A stretch of 64,000 bases of DNA from Ferruginibacter sp050611725 (lineage in GTDB: Bacteria; Bacteroidota; Bacteroidia; Chitinophagales; Chitinophagaceae), in assembly GCF_050611725.1 (NCBI RefSeq), contig NZ_JBODJB010000001.1, forward strand, positions 3,038,001-3,102,000. Reading direction: 5' to 3'. Of the stretch, positions 28,650 through 37,518 are shown piece by piece. Every line of letters begins with the position of its first letter. The first letter of the stretch is position 1. The notes below the pieces were generated by a model. The model was given only the letters and a program-made list of their open reading frames with translations. It was not told the DNA's origin and searched no databases. A program made the position numbers and the translations under genes.

Positions 28650-28657
28650 CAAATATA
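28650..28657 (-). promoter_or_regulatory. Possible -7 box for pcm
   Basis: The minus strand reads TATATTTG (TAnnTTTG), ending five bases before the pcm ATG. If used, the transcript would start at or next to the start codon. No -33 box is evident. Confidence 0.4.
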
Positions 28658-28683
28658 AATTATAGGAAATAATTGTAGAATTT

Positions 28684-29271
28684 TTATTCTTCCACAAATC
28701 CCCATTCGTTTAACAGCCCATCGAGTTTGTCTCCTTGCAACTTTCTCTGATTGTAATGCCCGGCATTATTTTTTTGCCTGAAAGCCTCATACAACGTTAC
28801 TGCACAAGCTACCGAAATATTCAAAGATTTAATGATACCTACCTGAGGAATGATAAAATTCCCATCAGCCATTGCAATGATCTCATCCGTAACACCCGTA
28901 TGTTCATTGCCAAATACCAGCGCAACAGATTCGGTAAGGTTTAATTCATGCAGACCAACAGCATCTGTACTTAAATGTGTGGTATATATCTTTTGATAAT
29001 TTTTTCTTAGGGCAGCAAAACATTCCTCAGCATCTGTAAATTGATGGATGGTCAGCCATTTAGCTGCACTGGAAGAACTCCTTGCACCAAATTTTCTATG
29101 AGGCGGAATTTTATGATTTAAAATATAAATATCCTGTATACCAACGGCATCGGCTGTACGCATTACTGCCGAAATGTTATGTGGGTCGAAAACATTTTCC
29201 AACACAACGGTAAGATCGGGTTGCCGTTTATTTAATACAGTGGTTAGTCGTTCTGTTCTTTCCGGAGTCAT
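28684..29271 (-). CDS. trmH: tRNA (guanosine(18)-2'-O)-methyltransferase TrmH
   Basis: This is a 195-residue SPOUT-class methyltransferase that methylates the ribose of G18 in the D-loop of tRNAs. The N-terminus MTPERTERLTTVLNKRQPDL and the segment VFDPHNISAVMRTADAVGI are specific to TrmH rather than to the rRNA enzyme RlmB. The knot motifs LVFGNEHTGVTDEI and IIPQVGIIKSLNISVACAVTLYE are intact, including the Asn/Arg residues expected for 2'-O-methylation. The ATG at 29271 agrees with the family start. It lies between xdhC and pcm on the same strand with short gaps. Confidence 0.93.
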   Translation of the reverse strand: MTPERTERLTTVLNKRQPDLTVVLENVFDPHNISAVMRTADAVGIQDIYILNHKIPPHRKFGARSSSSAAKWLTIHQFTDAEECFAALRKNYQKIYTTHLSTDAVGLHELNLTESVALVFGNEHTGVTDEIIAMADGNFIIPQVGIIKSLNISVACAVTLYEAFRQKNNAGHYNQRKLQGDKLDGLLNEWGFVEE

Positions 29272-29275
29272 ACAC

Positions 29276-29283
29276 CAAAAATA
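29276..29283 (-). promoter_or_regulatory. Possible -7 box for trmH
   Basis: The minus strand reads TATTTTTG (TAnnTTTG), ending four bases before the trmH ATG, which would give a nearly leaderless mRNA. The -33 element is not evident. Confidence 0.4.
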
Positions 29284-29310
29284 AACGGTAAATAATGAAT
29301 GAGGAAATAT

Positions 29311-30282
29311 TTATAGAGATTGATTCTTTACACTGATAATCTCAGCCGCTATACTGATAGCAATTTCTTCAGTAGTCTGGCTTTTGATGGGTAAACCTAT
29401 CGGTGCATAGATATTTTTCAAGCTATCGTCGCTAAGGCCATTTGCAGCAAAGTCTTCAAATATTGTTTCAATTTTAGTTCTACTACCTAATAGCCCGAAA
29501 TATTTAAAATGCTTATCAATGATAGATTCCACAACTATTTTATCTGTTCGATACCCAACAGTCATAACCGCCACATAAATATTATTACCGGAAGGAATGA
29601 GATCGCTCAACTTAGTATAATCCTCAACAATAGTTTTAGCATGAGCAAAATTATTTTGATTAAAAGTATGCAGTTCCTGTCTGTCATCATACAAATGAAT
29701 ATAAAAATCCATTGTACTCATCAGCTGCGATAATGCCAATGCACAATGGCCGGCTCCAATGATATGCAATTCATTTTTATAGCCTGTCTTTTCCATATAA
29801 AGAAAATCATCTTCGCCCTTTAATTCAAATGTAAAATTTTCTGAAGGAATATTTTCCGAAAACCCAATTCCTTTGGGAGATAATTGCAATGTTCCATTTT
29901 TGTTGGTTGATAAAGAAACTACGATAGCATCAACATATGGCTCATCTTCTGCAGTAATTGTATAAAGCAAAATAGTTTGTTCACCGGAACAGATCATTCC
30001 GCTTTGATCTCTTTTCGCAGATTTACTGTGCACTTGCTTTTTTACACTTACCCCCTTGTAGCTTGTTGCTTGCAGCTTTTCCTTCGCCATCTCAACAAAC
30101 TTGTGCTCCATAATACCACCTCCCATGGAACCAGACATTTCACCGTTAGCATTTACCACCATCATAAAGCCTTGTCTGCCCGGACTACTACCCTTACTCT
30201 CTAATACATACAACAACATAACAGCAATATTTTGCTGAAGGCTAGTTTGAATTAATTGCCAATTTGTGAGTTGTTTCTGCAT
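29311..30282 (-). CDS. xdhC: XdhC family molybdenum-cofactor maturation factor
   Basis: XdhC proteins bind the molybdenum cofactor, protect and sulfurate it with a partner desulfurase, and hand it to xanthine dehydrogenase. This 323-residue copy has the N-terminal XdhC/CoxI domain (VLESKGSSPGRQGFMMVVN, GSMGGGIMEHKFVEMAKEKL, CSGEQTILLY). It also has a C-terminal Rossmann-type domain (IIGAGHCALALSQLM, DDRQELHTF, GLLGSRTKIETIFEDF, IYAPIGLPIKSQTTEEIAISIAAE). It is the third gene after xdhA and xdhB, 15 bases from xdhB, so all three are surely one operon. Confidence 0.92.
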   Translation of the reverse strand: MQKQLTNWQLIQTSLQQNIAVMLLYVLESKGSSPGRQGFMMVVNANGEMSGSMGGGIMEHKFVEMAKEKLQATSYKGVSVKKQVHSKSAKRDQSGMICSGEQTILLYTITAEDEPYVDAIVVSLSTNKNGTLQLSPKGIGFSENIPSENFTFELKGEDDFLYMEKTGYKNELHIIGAGHCALALSQLMSTMDFYIHLYDDRQELHTFNQNNFAHAKTIVEDYTKLSDLIPSGNNIYVAVMTVGYRTDKIVVESIIDKHFKYFGLLGSRTKIETIFEDFAANGLSDDSLKNIYAPIGLPIKSQTTEEIAISIAAEIISVKNQSL

Positions 30283-30297
30283 TAATCAGATGATAAA

Positions 30298-32583
30298 TTA
30301 CACCAATTGCTTCTTATCCATCAAAATTTTTACTTTTTGGGGATATAAACTCATTAAAACTTTTTCCGGAGTCATTGGTGCATCAAAGGCTGGGTTGGCT
30401 GAGGCATTAAAATTCTTTATCGCATTACGCAAAGCAAAGAAAGCGCCGATACCGTACATTAAGGGTGGCTCTCCTACTGCTTTTGATCGAAATATGGCGA
30501 GATTATCTTTTTGTGTTTGCAGGAACTGCACATCAATTTCTTTTGGTACAGAATAAATGTCTGGTACTTTATATGTAGAGAGTGCATTACTGCGAAGTTT
30601 ACCGTTCTTATCATATACAACTTCTTCCATGGTCATCCAGCCAATACCTTGTACAAGACCACCTTCAATTTGTCCTCGGTCGATGATCTGATTCATGCTG
30701 GTACCGAAATCATGTACCAATTTAACCGAATCAAATTCATAAGTCCCACGTAAGCAATCAACCGTTGCCGTTATTACAGCAGTACCATATACATGGTATG
30801 CAAAAGGATGCCCCTTTTCTTTTGATTTATCGAAATGTATGTCGGGAGTAGAGTAATGACCATGTTCAGATAAACTAACCCGTTTGTTGTAAGTATGGAG
30901 TACTATTTTTTTCCAATCCCAGTCAGTTTTTTTGCCGTTTGCAAAAACAAATTCATCTTTTAGTTCAATAGCACTTGCATCTACATTCAATTCTACAGCC
31001 GCTACAGCTTTGATACGTTCTAAAATAGCAGTACAGGCAATCAATGTAGCTTTTCCATTCAGATCAGCAGCAGCACTGGCTGCGGTGGGTGATGTATTGG
31101 CAATACGATAGGTATTTGTACTGTTCACTCGTATCTTTTCAGGAGCAATTGAAAATACCTGTGCTACCACTTGCAAGATTTTTGTATTAACCCCCTGCCC
31201 CATTTCAATAGCAGCAGTACTTACCACAACACTTCCATCTGTATAAACATGTACTAATGATCTTGCCTGATTCATTAAAGTATTAGTAAAAGAAATACCA
31301 AAACAGATCGGCATTACTGCTATTCCTTTTTTCTGTAATTTGTTTTTTGCATTAAAATCAGCAACCGCTTTTTTGGCAGCTTCGAAATCGAACTGTGCCA
31401 TTGTTTTATCCCAACACTCGTTTGCTTCACTTACAACTTTTTGACCATAAGGCAATTCATCACCCGTTTGCAACAAATTCTTCTGTTGAATGACGGTAGC
31501 ATCTACGCCTAATTCATCAGCCACTTTTGCAATAGCAGCTTCAATTACAAACATCCCTTGCGGACCGCCAAAGCCCCTGAAAGCTGTATTAGGTGGCAAA
31601 TGCGTTCTGCAACAATAAGCTGTTGCTGTTACATTGGGAATAAAATAACTATTGGTACAATGAAATAAGGTACGCTCCATCACTGCAGGAGAAAGATCCG
31701 CCGCTGCGCCGGCATTTTGATAAAATGTTGCTTCGTAGGCAACTATCTTCAAGTCCTTATTAAGTCCTATCTTAAAATCTGAAGAATAAGGATGACGTTT
31801 ACCCGTCATACGCATATCTTCCATACGATGTAAAGAATATTTCACCGGACGTTTAGTGATATGTGTTCCAAGAGCACACAAAGCAGCCCAGGTATTGGCT
31901 TGATCTTCTTTTCCTCCAAAGCCTCCACCCAAACGGGTTACATCAATTTCCAACTGGTGCATCGGCAAGCCAGTAACTTTACTTACGGCTCGTTGCACAG
32001 CTGTAGGCCCCTGTGTAGAAGAATACACTTTTATAACTCCATTCTCTTGCGGTACTGTATAAGCACCCTGAGTTTCAATATACAAGTGTTCCTGACCGTT
32101 AGTATCTGCTTTGCCTTCAAAAACATAGTCACAGTTTTTAAAAGCAGTATCAATATCTCCAATTTTAAATATACGTGGGGGAATGATCAACTCTCCTTTT
32201 TGCATCGCTTCCCGTGGATCGGTGATTACCGGCAATGGCTCTATCTCCACTTTAATTTTATGTACAGCAGCTCTCGCCTGCTCATCTGTTTCTGCTAAAA
32301 CCAATGCTATTGGCATACCGCAAAAATGCACATGATGGTCCGCAAACAAAGGCTCATCGGGAATGATACCACCAATTTGATTTTCGCCGGTAATATCTTT
32401 ATGCGTTAATACTTTTACAACACCGGCACTTTTATCCGCCTCAGATGTATCAATGCTCAATACTTTTCCGTGTGCAACAGGGCTGTCGAAACAGGCTGCA
32501 TACAGTGTTCCTGCAACAACGGGAATATCATCTAAATAAATAGACTCTCCTCTGGTATGGGTGTATGAATCAATATTCCGCAT
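30298..32583 (-). CDS. xdhB: Xanthine dehydrogenase, molybdopterin-binding (large) subunit
   Basis: This is the catalytic subunit of a molybdenum hydroxylase that oxidises hypoxanthine and xanthine to urate. The 761-residue protein has the small N-terminal hammerhead domain (RGESIYLDDI) followed by the Moco-binding domains. Purine-type active-site residues are visible: the Glu of GGGFGGKED, the Arg of NTAFRGFGGPQG (absent in aldehyde oxidases) and the catalytic Glu of KAVGEPPLMYGIGAF. Together they support true xanthine dehydrogenase activity over other members. Its ATG overlaps the xdhA stop by one base (TAATG), indicating coupled translation and an equal ratio of subunits. Confidence 0.93.
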   Translation of the reverse strand: MRNIDSYTHTRGESIYLDDIPVVAGTLYAACFDSPVAHGKVLSIDTSEADKSAGVVKVLTHKDITGENQIGGIIPDEPLFADHHVHFCGMPIALVLAETDEQARAAVHKIKVEIEPLPVITDPREAMQKGELIIPPRIFKIGDIDTAFKNCDYVFEGKADTNGQEHLYIETQGAYTVPQENGVIKVYSSTQGPTAVQRAVSKVTGLPMHQLEIDVTRLGGGFGGKEDQANTWAALCALGTHITKRPVKYSLHRMEDMRMTGKRHPYSSDFKIGLNKDLKIVAYEATFYQNAGAAADLSPAVMERTLFHCTNSYFIPNVTATAYCCRTHLPPNTAFRGFGGPQGMFVIEAAIAKVADELGVDATVIQQKNLLQTGDELPYGQKVVSEANECWDKTMAQFDFEAAKKAVADFNAKNKLQKKGIAVMPICFGISFTNTLMNQARSLVHVYTDGSVVVSTAAIEMGQGVNTKILQVVAQVFSIAPEKIRVNSTNTYRIANTSPTAASAAADLNGKATLIACTAILERIKAVAAVELNVDASAIELKDEFVFANGKKTDWDWKKIVLHTYNKRVSLSEHGHYSTPDIHFDKSKEKGHPFAYHVYGTAVITATVDCLRGTYEFDSVKLVHDFGTSMNQIIDRGQIEGGLVQGIGWMTMEEVVYDKNGKLRSNALSTYKVPDIYSVPKEIDVQFLQTQKDNLAIFRSKAVGEPPLMYGIGAFFALRNAIKNFNASANPAFDAPMTPEKVLMSLYPQKVKILMDKKQLV

Positions 32584-33983
32584 TATGCATTAATTAAATT
32601 GTCAATAGATATTTCCGGAAACAGTGTAATGAAATGTCCTTTTATCAATTGCGATAATAGAAATCGCTTATATGCTTCTGTTCCCCTTGCATCGCTGATC
32701 GGTGAAATTTCTGTCTGCACTATGTTTAGTAGATCTTCGATCACTGACGCTGAGATCGTTTTACCAACTAAGAACGCTGAACTTTGAACTAAGTAAGTTG
32801 GTACCGGGCCAACGCCTCCGGCAGATAATCCTGCATTTATTACTACTCCATCTTTTACATCAATATTGATGGCAGCATTGACACTTGCAATATCAAGATT
32901 GGTTCGCTTACAAACTTTTTCAAAGTGAAATTTACCGGTAGCTTCCGGCAGTTTAAAATAGATCGCTTCAATATGCTCCTCAGGGGTTTTATCTAATATT
33001 TTATAGCCCTTATAGAAGTTTCTCAATGGAATTTCTCTGGAAGTATATCCGTTACTAAGTATAAGTTGAGCATCCAAAGCCAAAAAGAAAATAGTGAAAT
33101 CTCCAATAGGAGAAGCATTTACAAAATTACCTGCTACGGTTGCCATATTGCGTATTTGCGTACTGGACACCAGTTTTATGTATTGCTGTAAATTTGGAAA
33201 GTATTGCTGAAAGACCTTCGACTCTGCCATATCCGTTACCGTTACTGCAGCTCCAAGTATACAAATATCCCCTTCTTTTCTAATTCCATTTAAAGATTGC
33301 TTATCAAATAAGAAATGAATATCCGAGTAAACCATTGTTTCATGCTGCTGCACATACAAATCGGTACCGCCACCAAGGAATTTTGCATCTGCAGAAGCAG
33401 CTTTACCATTGGGCTGCAGCAGGTAAATAGCAAGGCGTTCTTTAATGGTGCTGAAATATTCAGGTAATATCTTATTTGCAATTGCAAAACCGATCGCATC
33501 CTTTCCTTTTCGCTCTGCTATTTTATGCTCAATTTTTGCAGCAGCTCTTTCTATGGATTTATAACCGGTGCATCTGCAGATATTTCCATTCACCGAATCA
33601 ACTGCTGAAGCAGCATCTTTATCCAAACAAAACCCTGCCAATGAAACAATAAAACCCGGTGTACAAAAACCGCATTGCGTGGCTCCTTCTTCTGCAAATG
33701 CCTGTTGAATAAAATTCAGCCCCTCAATATTAACGCCTTCAACTGTTACAATATGTTTACCGTGTGCATTACCCAACGGCATAAGGCAGGATGTTGCAGA
33801 ACGATATACCAGTTCACCGTCTTTTATTTCACCGACCAACACTGTACAAGCACCACAGTCTCCCTCACGGCAACCTATTTTTGTGCCGGTTAAATTTTGC
33901 TGGTAACGTACAAAATCCAACACCAGCATACCCGGAGGCAATAATGTGCTGATCTCTTTATTGTTCAGTATAAATTGTATCAA
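32583..33983 (-). CDS. xdhA: Xanthine dehydrogenase, iron-sulfur/FAD (small) subunit
   Basis: This subunit carries electrons from the Moco site to FAD and NAD. Residues 1-160 hold two [2Fe-2S] clusters: the plant-ferredoxin type with CREGDCGAC, and the helical type with CGFCTPGF and CRCTGY. The FAD-binding domain follows (FLGGGTDLYVQ, IRNMATVAGNFVNASPIGDF), then the CO-dehydrogenase-type C-terminal domain. The protein is 466 residues long. The start is TTG at 33983: an in-frame stop lies just upstream and the next Met is inside the first cluster domain, so a non-ATG start seems forced, which may limit expression. It is first in the xdhA-xdhB-xdhC operon. Confidence 0.93.
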   Translation of the reverse strand: MIQFILNNKEISTLLPPGMLVLDFVRYQQNLTGTKIGCREGDCGACTVLVGEIKDGELVYRSATSCLMPLGNAHGKHIVTVEGVNIEGLNFIQQAFAEEGATQCGFCTPGFIVSLAGFCLDKDAASAVDSVNGNICRCTGYKSIERAAAKIEHKIAERKGKDAIGFAIANKILPEYFSTIKERLAIYLLQPNGKAASADAKFLGGGTDLYVQQHETMVYSDIHFLFDKQSLNGIRKEGDICILGAAVTVTDMAESKVFQQYFPNLQQYIKLVSSTQIRNMATVAGNFVNASPIGDFTIFFLALDAQLILSNGYTSREIPLRNFYKGYKILDKTPEEHIEAIYFKLPEATGKFHFEKVCKRTNLDIASVNAAINIDVKDGVVINAGLSAGGVGPVPTYLVQSSAFLVGKTISASVIEDLLNIVQTEISPISDARGTEAYKRFLLSQLIKGHFITLFPEISIDNLINA

Positions 33984-34393
33984 GTCTTATTGTTTAGGAT
34001 AAAGTTACAAAAAACGAATTATAAAAAAAGTAGTTTTTAGTGTTAAATACTGCAAATTTTTTACTAAATACCCATCAGAACGGAGTGTTACTGCTGCGAT
34101 ATAAAAAAACCACGGGGGGTTATTAATTTAAAAAATCATTTTTTTTAGTCTAAACCTAAATTTTTGAGGTTTAATCCGGAGAAAAAACCATAAACATTCA
34201 CATAAACATTTGTATTGAATTACTCTTAAGACATTTTATTCAAATTAATAATAAAATTATATTTAACTCACGCATTCCCTTATATATATATGCATTTTAG
34301 CCAGTATTTCTTTTGCCAAAATGTTAACAAATCGATTGTTTAGAATACAATAATTTTCTCCACCTTTACGTTACGATTGTAAATATCCATGTT
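33984..34393 (+). other. 410-bp AT-rich divergent intergenic region (xdhA / small ORF)
   Basis: No gene of normal size is visible. The region holds the control sites of the xdh operon on one side and the 62-residue ORF on the other. Visible structure includes the inverted repeat at 34151-34173, a run of seven G in an AT-rich setting (near 34114), and a TATATATATA tract near 34280. No full -33/-7 promoter could be assigned with confidence. Confidence 0.6.
34151..34173 (+). promoter_or_regulatory. Inverted repeat, possible operator upstream of the xdh operon
   Basis: TAAACCT and AGGTTTA form a perfect 7-bp inverted repeat with a nine-base spacer, in the divergent region between xdhA and the small ORF. 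The half-site spacing (about 16 bases centre to centre) would suit a dimeric regulator. No regulator gene adjoins it. Confidence 0.35.
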
Positions 34394-34582
34394 ATGAACA
34401 ACTACATTCACGCCGTCGATCACACTACCCATATTGACCATACAAACAACATGAGTTGTTATGGTGATGATTATAACGAAAATGCAGGGTATGAAGACCT
34501 AACCGTTAATCAGGCAGATATCAAATTATTACAAGATCTTTCGGAAGATTACACCAACGCATATTATCCTTTCAGAGCCTAA
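34394..34582 (+). CDS. Small hypothetical protein (62 residues)
   Basis: I do not recognise this protein. It is rich in His, Asn, Asp and Tyr (MNNYIHAVDHTTHIDHTNN), acidic, and has no signal peptide or helix long enough to cross a membrane. The His-x-x-His spacing in the first 20 residues could bind metal, but that is speculation. It stands alone on the plus strand between the 410-bp gap and a DUF6498-like gene that starts 68 bases later. Absence of any competing gene supports it as real, but the short length keeps confidence modest. Confidence 0.4.
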   Translation: MNNYIHAVDHTTHIDHTNNMSCYGDDYNENAGYEDLTVNQADIKLLQDLSEDYTNAYYPFRA

Positions 34583-34650
34583 TTCAATTAATTTCAACTT
34601 TGTGGTTACAGGGTATTCTGTAAGCACCTGCAAATAATTACATTTGCTGT

Positions 34651-35385
34651 ATGCTCCCTAATATACAACAACGACCTTCGCTGCTGTTCCTTATTGCAAT
34701 AAACCTGATCCCTATTTGGGGTGTACTACACTGGGGCTGGACTCCCTTTTACGTATTTTATCTGTTTTGGTTAGAAACATTGATCGTATCTGTTTTCAAC
34801 ACAGTAAAAATTATTGCTTGCCGTGGAGATGAATATGAAAATAAATTACACGACAGTACTCATAAATACGCCGGCATTCATGTGAACTATCTTTCGCATA
34901 TCGGCAAAGGACTCAGGTATTTCTTTATCCGCTTGTTCATCTTTTTCTTTTATCTCCTTTTTATTGTGGTCTTCATTGGTATGTTCCTTACGCATAGAAG
35001 TGGCGATAACTCAATAGGCATGATGAAAGTATTTTTATTTCAGGATGCAGAATTTAATTATACCCTTTTAGCATTTATCATAAACCAGATCGGGTTGCTT
35101 ATTTTTGATTTTTATGGCAACGGAAATTATAAAAGAGTACACTCTTCAGATTTTGCCAGCATTTTCGACGGAAGACAATTAGTGATACATGTTGCTGTTG
35201 TATTAGGCGGAGTGCTGGGCGCACAAGACAAAATATTTAACACTAAAATGGATCCTACTTATACAAGTATCATTGTAGTAAGTATTTTCTGTATAGTAAA
35301 ATCCATCTACGAAGTATTCAAATACAATCAGGAAAAAGATCTGATGGAGAAAAGATATAACATTCCTGACCAGGCAATTCAATAA
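34651..35385 (+). CDS. DUF6498-like integral membrane protein
   Basis: This 244-residue membrane protein has about six helices, including LLFLIAINLIPIWGVLHWGW, FYVFYLFWLETLIVSVFNTVKII and a very aromatic FFIRLFIFFFYLLFIVVFIGMF. The motif of a Trp-rich first loop followed by FWLETLIVSVFNTVK fits the family annotated DUF6498. No function is known. The soluble parts are short, and the C-terminal tail is charged (EKDLMEKRYNIPDQ). It converges on the GH3 gene with a 20-base gap and no obvious terminator. Confidence 0.7.
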   Translation: MLPNIQQRPSLLFLIAINLIPIWGVLHWGWTPFYVFYLFWLETLIVSVFNTVKIIACRGDEYENKLHDSTHKYAGIHVNYLSHIGKGLRYFFIRLFIFFFYLLFIVVFIGMFLTHRSGDNSIGMMKVFLFQDAEFNYTLLAFIINQIGLLIFDFYGNGNYKRVHSSDFASIFDGRQLVIHVAVVLGGVLGAQDKIFNTKMDPTYTSIIVVSIFCIVKSIYEVFKYNQEKDLMEKRYNIPDQAIQ

Positions 35386-35405
35386 GTCTTTTTGTAAAAG
35401 ACCTA

Positions 35406-36902
35406 TCAACTCAAAGTATATGCCATAAGCTCATCAGCTATTTTCCTGTCGTTACTCAAACGAGGCACTTTATTTTGCCCACCGAGTTTGCCCTGACTTT
35501 TCATATAATCGATAAAGCCATTCTTTTTAACAGGAGATATCTTTAACTGCTGAAGAATATTCCCTCCGATCAGGTCTTCGTAATAAACATTTTTCAACCG
35601 AAGATTATCATCAATCTTTTTTGCAAAAGCAGTTATATCTGCAGGGGTATTCTCAAATTCTATAAACCATTCATGATAACTTTTACCCTTATCCGTTGAG
35701 ATCAACGGAGCCACTGTAAACTCCGTGATCCTTACATGTTCTTCATCTGCAGCTTTTAGTAAAGCAGCTTCTACTTCTTCTCCGATCACATGTTCGCCAA
35801 AAGCCGAGATATAATGCTTTGTTCTACCGGTAACTATTAAACGATATGGAGAGGTAGAAACAAATTTCACTGTATCACCAATATTGTATGCCCACAATCC
35901 GGCATTGTTACTGATGATGAGTGCATAGTTTTCTCCTACTTTAACATCCTTCAATGAAAGCCTTGTTGGATTGTCATTGAATATTTCTCCAGCAGGAACA
36001 AATTCGAAGAAGATGCCGCTATTAGTATTCAACAGCAACCCTTCTTCAGTTTGAGAATCCTGAAATGCAAAGAAACCTTCGCTTGCCGGGAACAGTTCTA
36101 TCGTATCAATTTTTCTACCAATACTCTCAAACAACTTAGCTTTATAAGGCTCAAAGTTCACTCCACCCTGAACCATCACACTGAAATTCGGAAACAACTC
36201 CCCTATTTTCTTTCCGCTCTTTTCTTCCAACCTGTCAAAATACATTTGCATCCACGGTGGTATACCGCTGATCATCGTCATATTCTCGTTGATCGTTTCT
36301 TCAACGATCTTATCTAATTTTTCTTCCCACTCTTCAATACAATTTGTCTCGTAACTAGGCAATTGATTGGCACGAAGGTATTTCGGTATATGATGATTTA
36401 CAATGCCACTCAATCTTCCGGTAGGCACACCGCCAACTCTTGTCAATTCAGGTGATCCACTTAAAAAGATCAATCTCCCATCTGCAAACTTTGTATTGCC
36501 TGTCTCTGCCATATAGCAAAGCAATGCATTTCTTGCTCCGTTGATATGATTATGAATTGACTCTTTTGAAATAGGAATATATTTTACACCACTGGTGGTT
36601 CCACTTGTTTTAGCAAAATAGATGGGTTGTCCTTTCCATAAAATATTGTGCTTACCTTCTTTTACTTTTTCGATGTAAGATTTGAATGCTTCGTAATCTC
36701 TGATGGGTACTTGTTTCGCAAAATCTTCGTAAGATTTGATCGTGTCAAAAGAATGTTCTCTGCCAAATTCAGTTTTTGAAGCTGCTTTTATCAAATGATC
36801 AAAAGTATGTTGCTGATCTGCAACTGCAGTCTCCATTCCTTTTTTGATCTGCTTGTATATGTAGCCGGCAAAAGGTTTTGCCAGTAAAGATTTTATTTTC
36901 AT
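35406..36902 (-). CDS. GH3 auxin-responsive-promoter family protein (acyl-adenylating enzyme superfamily)
   Basis: This 498-residue protein belongs to the GH3 branch of adenylate-forming enzymes, best known in plants for joining hormones to amino acids. Bacteroidota carry close relatives of unknown substrate. ATP/AMP-binding motifs are present in order: FAKTSGTTSGVKYIPIS (P-loop-like), FPASEGFFAFQD (acid-loop region), and YRLIVTGRTKHYISAFGEHVIGEEVE (hinge and C-terminal domain). I start at the ATG at 36902; a TTG at 36920 would add six residues. No partner genes reveal the substrate. It stands alone between a DUF4258 gene and the convergent membrane-protein gene. Confidence 0.9.
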   Translation of the reverse strand: MKIKSLLAKPFAGYIYKQIKKGMETAVADQQHTFDHLIKAASKTEFGREHSFDTIKSYEDFAKQVPIRDYEAFKSYIEKVKEGKHNILWKGQPIYFAKTSGTTSGVKYIPISKESIHNHINGARNALLCYMAETGNTKFADGRLIFLSGSPELTRVGGVPTGRLSGIVNHHIPKYLRANQLPSYETNCIEEWEEKLDKIVEETINENMTMISGIPPWMQMYFDRLEEKSGKKIGELFPNFSVMVQGGVNFEPYKAKLFESIGRKIDTIELFPASEGFFAFQDSQTEEGLLLNTNSGIFFEFVPAGEIFNDNPTRLSLKDVKVGENYALIISNNAGLWAYNIGDTVKFVSTSPYRLIVTGRTKHYISAFGEHVIGEEVEAALLKAADEEHVRITEFTVAPLISTDKGKSYHEWFIEFENTPADITAFAKKIDDNLRLKNVYYEDLIGGNILQQLKISPVKKNGFIDYMKSQGKLGGQNKVPRLSNDRKIADELMAYTLS

Positions 36903-36988
36903 GTTATGTTTATTGCACAAATTTAATGTGCTAGTTACAAGAACCGGAGGATAAAATTAATACAATTTCATCCTAACAAAAGCATAAA

Positions 36989-37003
36989 AATTCGTGTAAT
37001 TAG
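36989..37003 (-). repeat. Dispersed 15-mer CTAATTACACGAATT, copy 2
   Basis: The plus strand reads AATTCGTGTAATTAG, the exact complement of 8273-8287. It lies in the 124-base gap between the DUF4258 gene and the GH3 gene. Confidence 0.5.
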
Positions 37004-37026
37004 AAATAATTCCTGTGCTCAAAAAA

Positions 37027-37443
37027 TCATTTACAATCGCAATGCCAATCCCTATCAAGATCGATCACCGTTACCACCACCAATTCGCTATCTCTTTTTG
37101 GGGCAAAAACCACTCTGACTTTTTGTTTATCATGTGTTACACCTTCTAAAGGGTATGTTCTCCCTCTATCGTCCTTTTCTATCTTATCGTAATTAACTTC
37201 TCCATTCGCTAATATTTCTTTTACCTCACTTTCATCAATATGTCTGCACTCCATTCGGCATAGAGCATGCTTACTGTAAATCAATTTATTAGTATTCCTG
37301 TTAAAAGAAGATGATGGTTCAGCAGGAACAGTGATCGTATCTTCAGTTTGAATAGAAGTTTTCCCACGCTGATGTGTTTTAGTATAATAAAGCAACCCTG
37401 CTGCAAGCAATAACAGTATATATGGTATATATTTTTTGATCAT
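37027..37443 (-). CDS. Membrane-anchored DUF4258 domain protein
   Basis: This 138-residue protein has an N-terminal membrane anchor (YIPYILLLLAAGLLYYT). A linker and then a DUF4258 domain follow (YSKHALCRMECRHIDESEVKEIL, GEVNYDKIE, KVRVVFAPKRDSELVVVTVIDL). DUF4258 folds like RelE-type toxin nucleases, but the anchored single-gene form here has no antitoxin beside it. The Cys/His positions near the end (DWHCDCK) could bind a metal. The function is unknown. The gene is divergent from mtaB across 75 bases. A CATCTTTG sequence just before the ATG resembles a -7 box with one mismatch. Confidence 0.8.
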   Translation of the reverse strand: MIKKYIPYILLLLAAGLLYYTKTHQRGKTSIQTEDTITVPAEPSSSFNRNTNKLIYSKHALCRMECRHIDESEVKEILANGEVNYDKIEKDDRGRTYPLEGVTHDKQKVRVVFAPKRDSELVVVTVIDLDRDWHCDCK

Positions 37444-37502
37444 TCCTGCAAAGATGAGAAAGAAAATACAGCAAAATCACAAAAAACCTTAAAATCAAAG
37501 GT

Positions 37503-37510
37503 TATCTTTG
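37503..37510 (+). promoter_or_regulatory. -7 box for mtaB
   Basis: TATCTTTG matches TAnnTTTG perfectly and lies eight bases before the mtaB ATG. Transcription would begin within a few bases of the start codon. The -33 match is poor. Confidence 0.55.
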
Positions 37511-37518
37511 CCGTCCAA

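Noticed and set aside
34280..34300. TATATATA tract as a replication origin or regulatory site
   Set aside because: It is a short dinucleotide run with no DnaA-box cluster or partition genes nearby.
37027..37443. RelE-like toxin of a toxin-antitoxin pair
   Set aside because: DUF4258 resembles RelE, but the protein has a membrane anchor and no small partner gene is adjacent.
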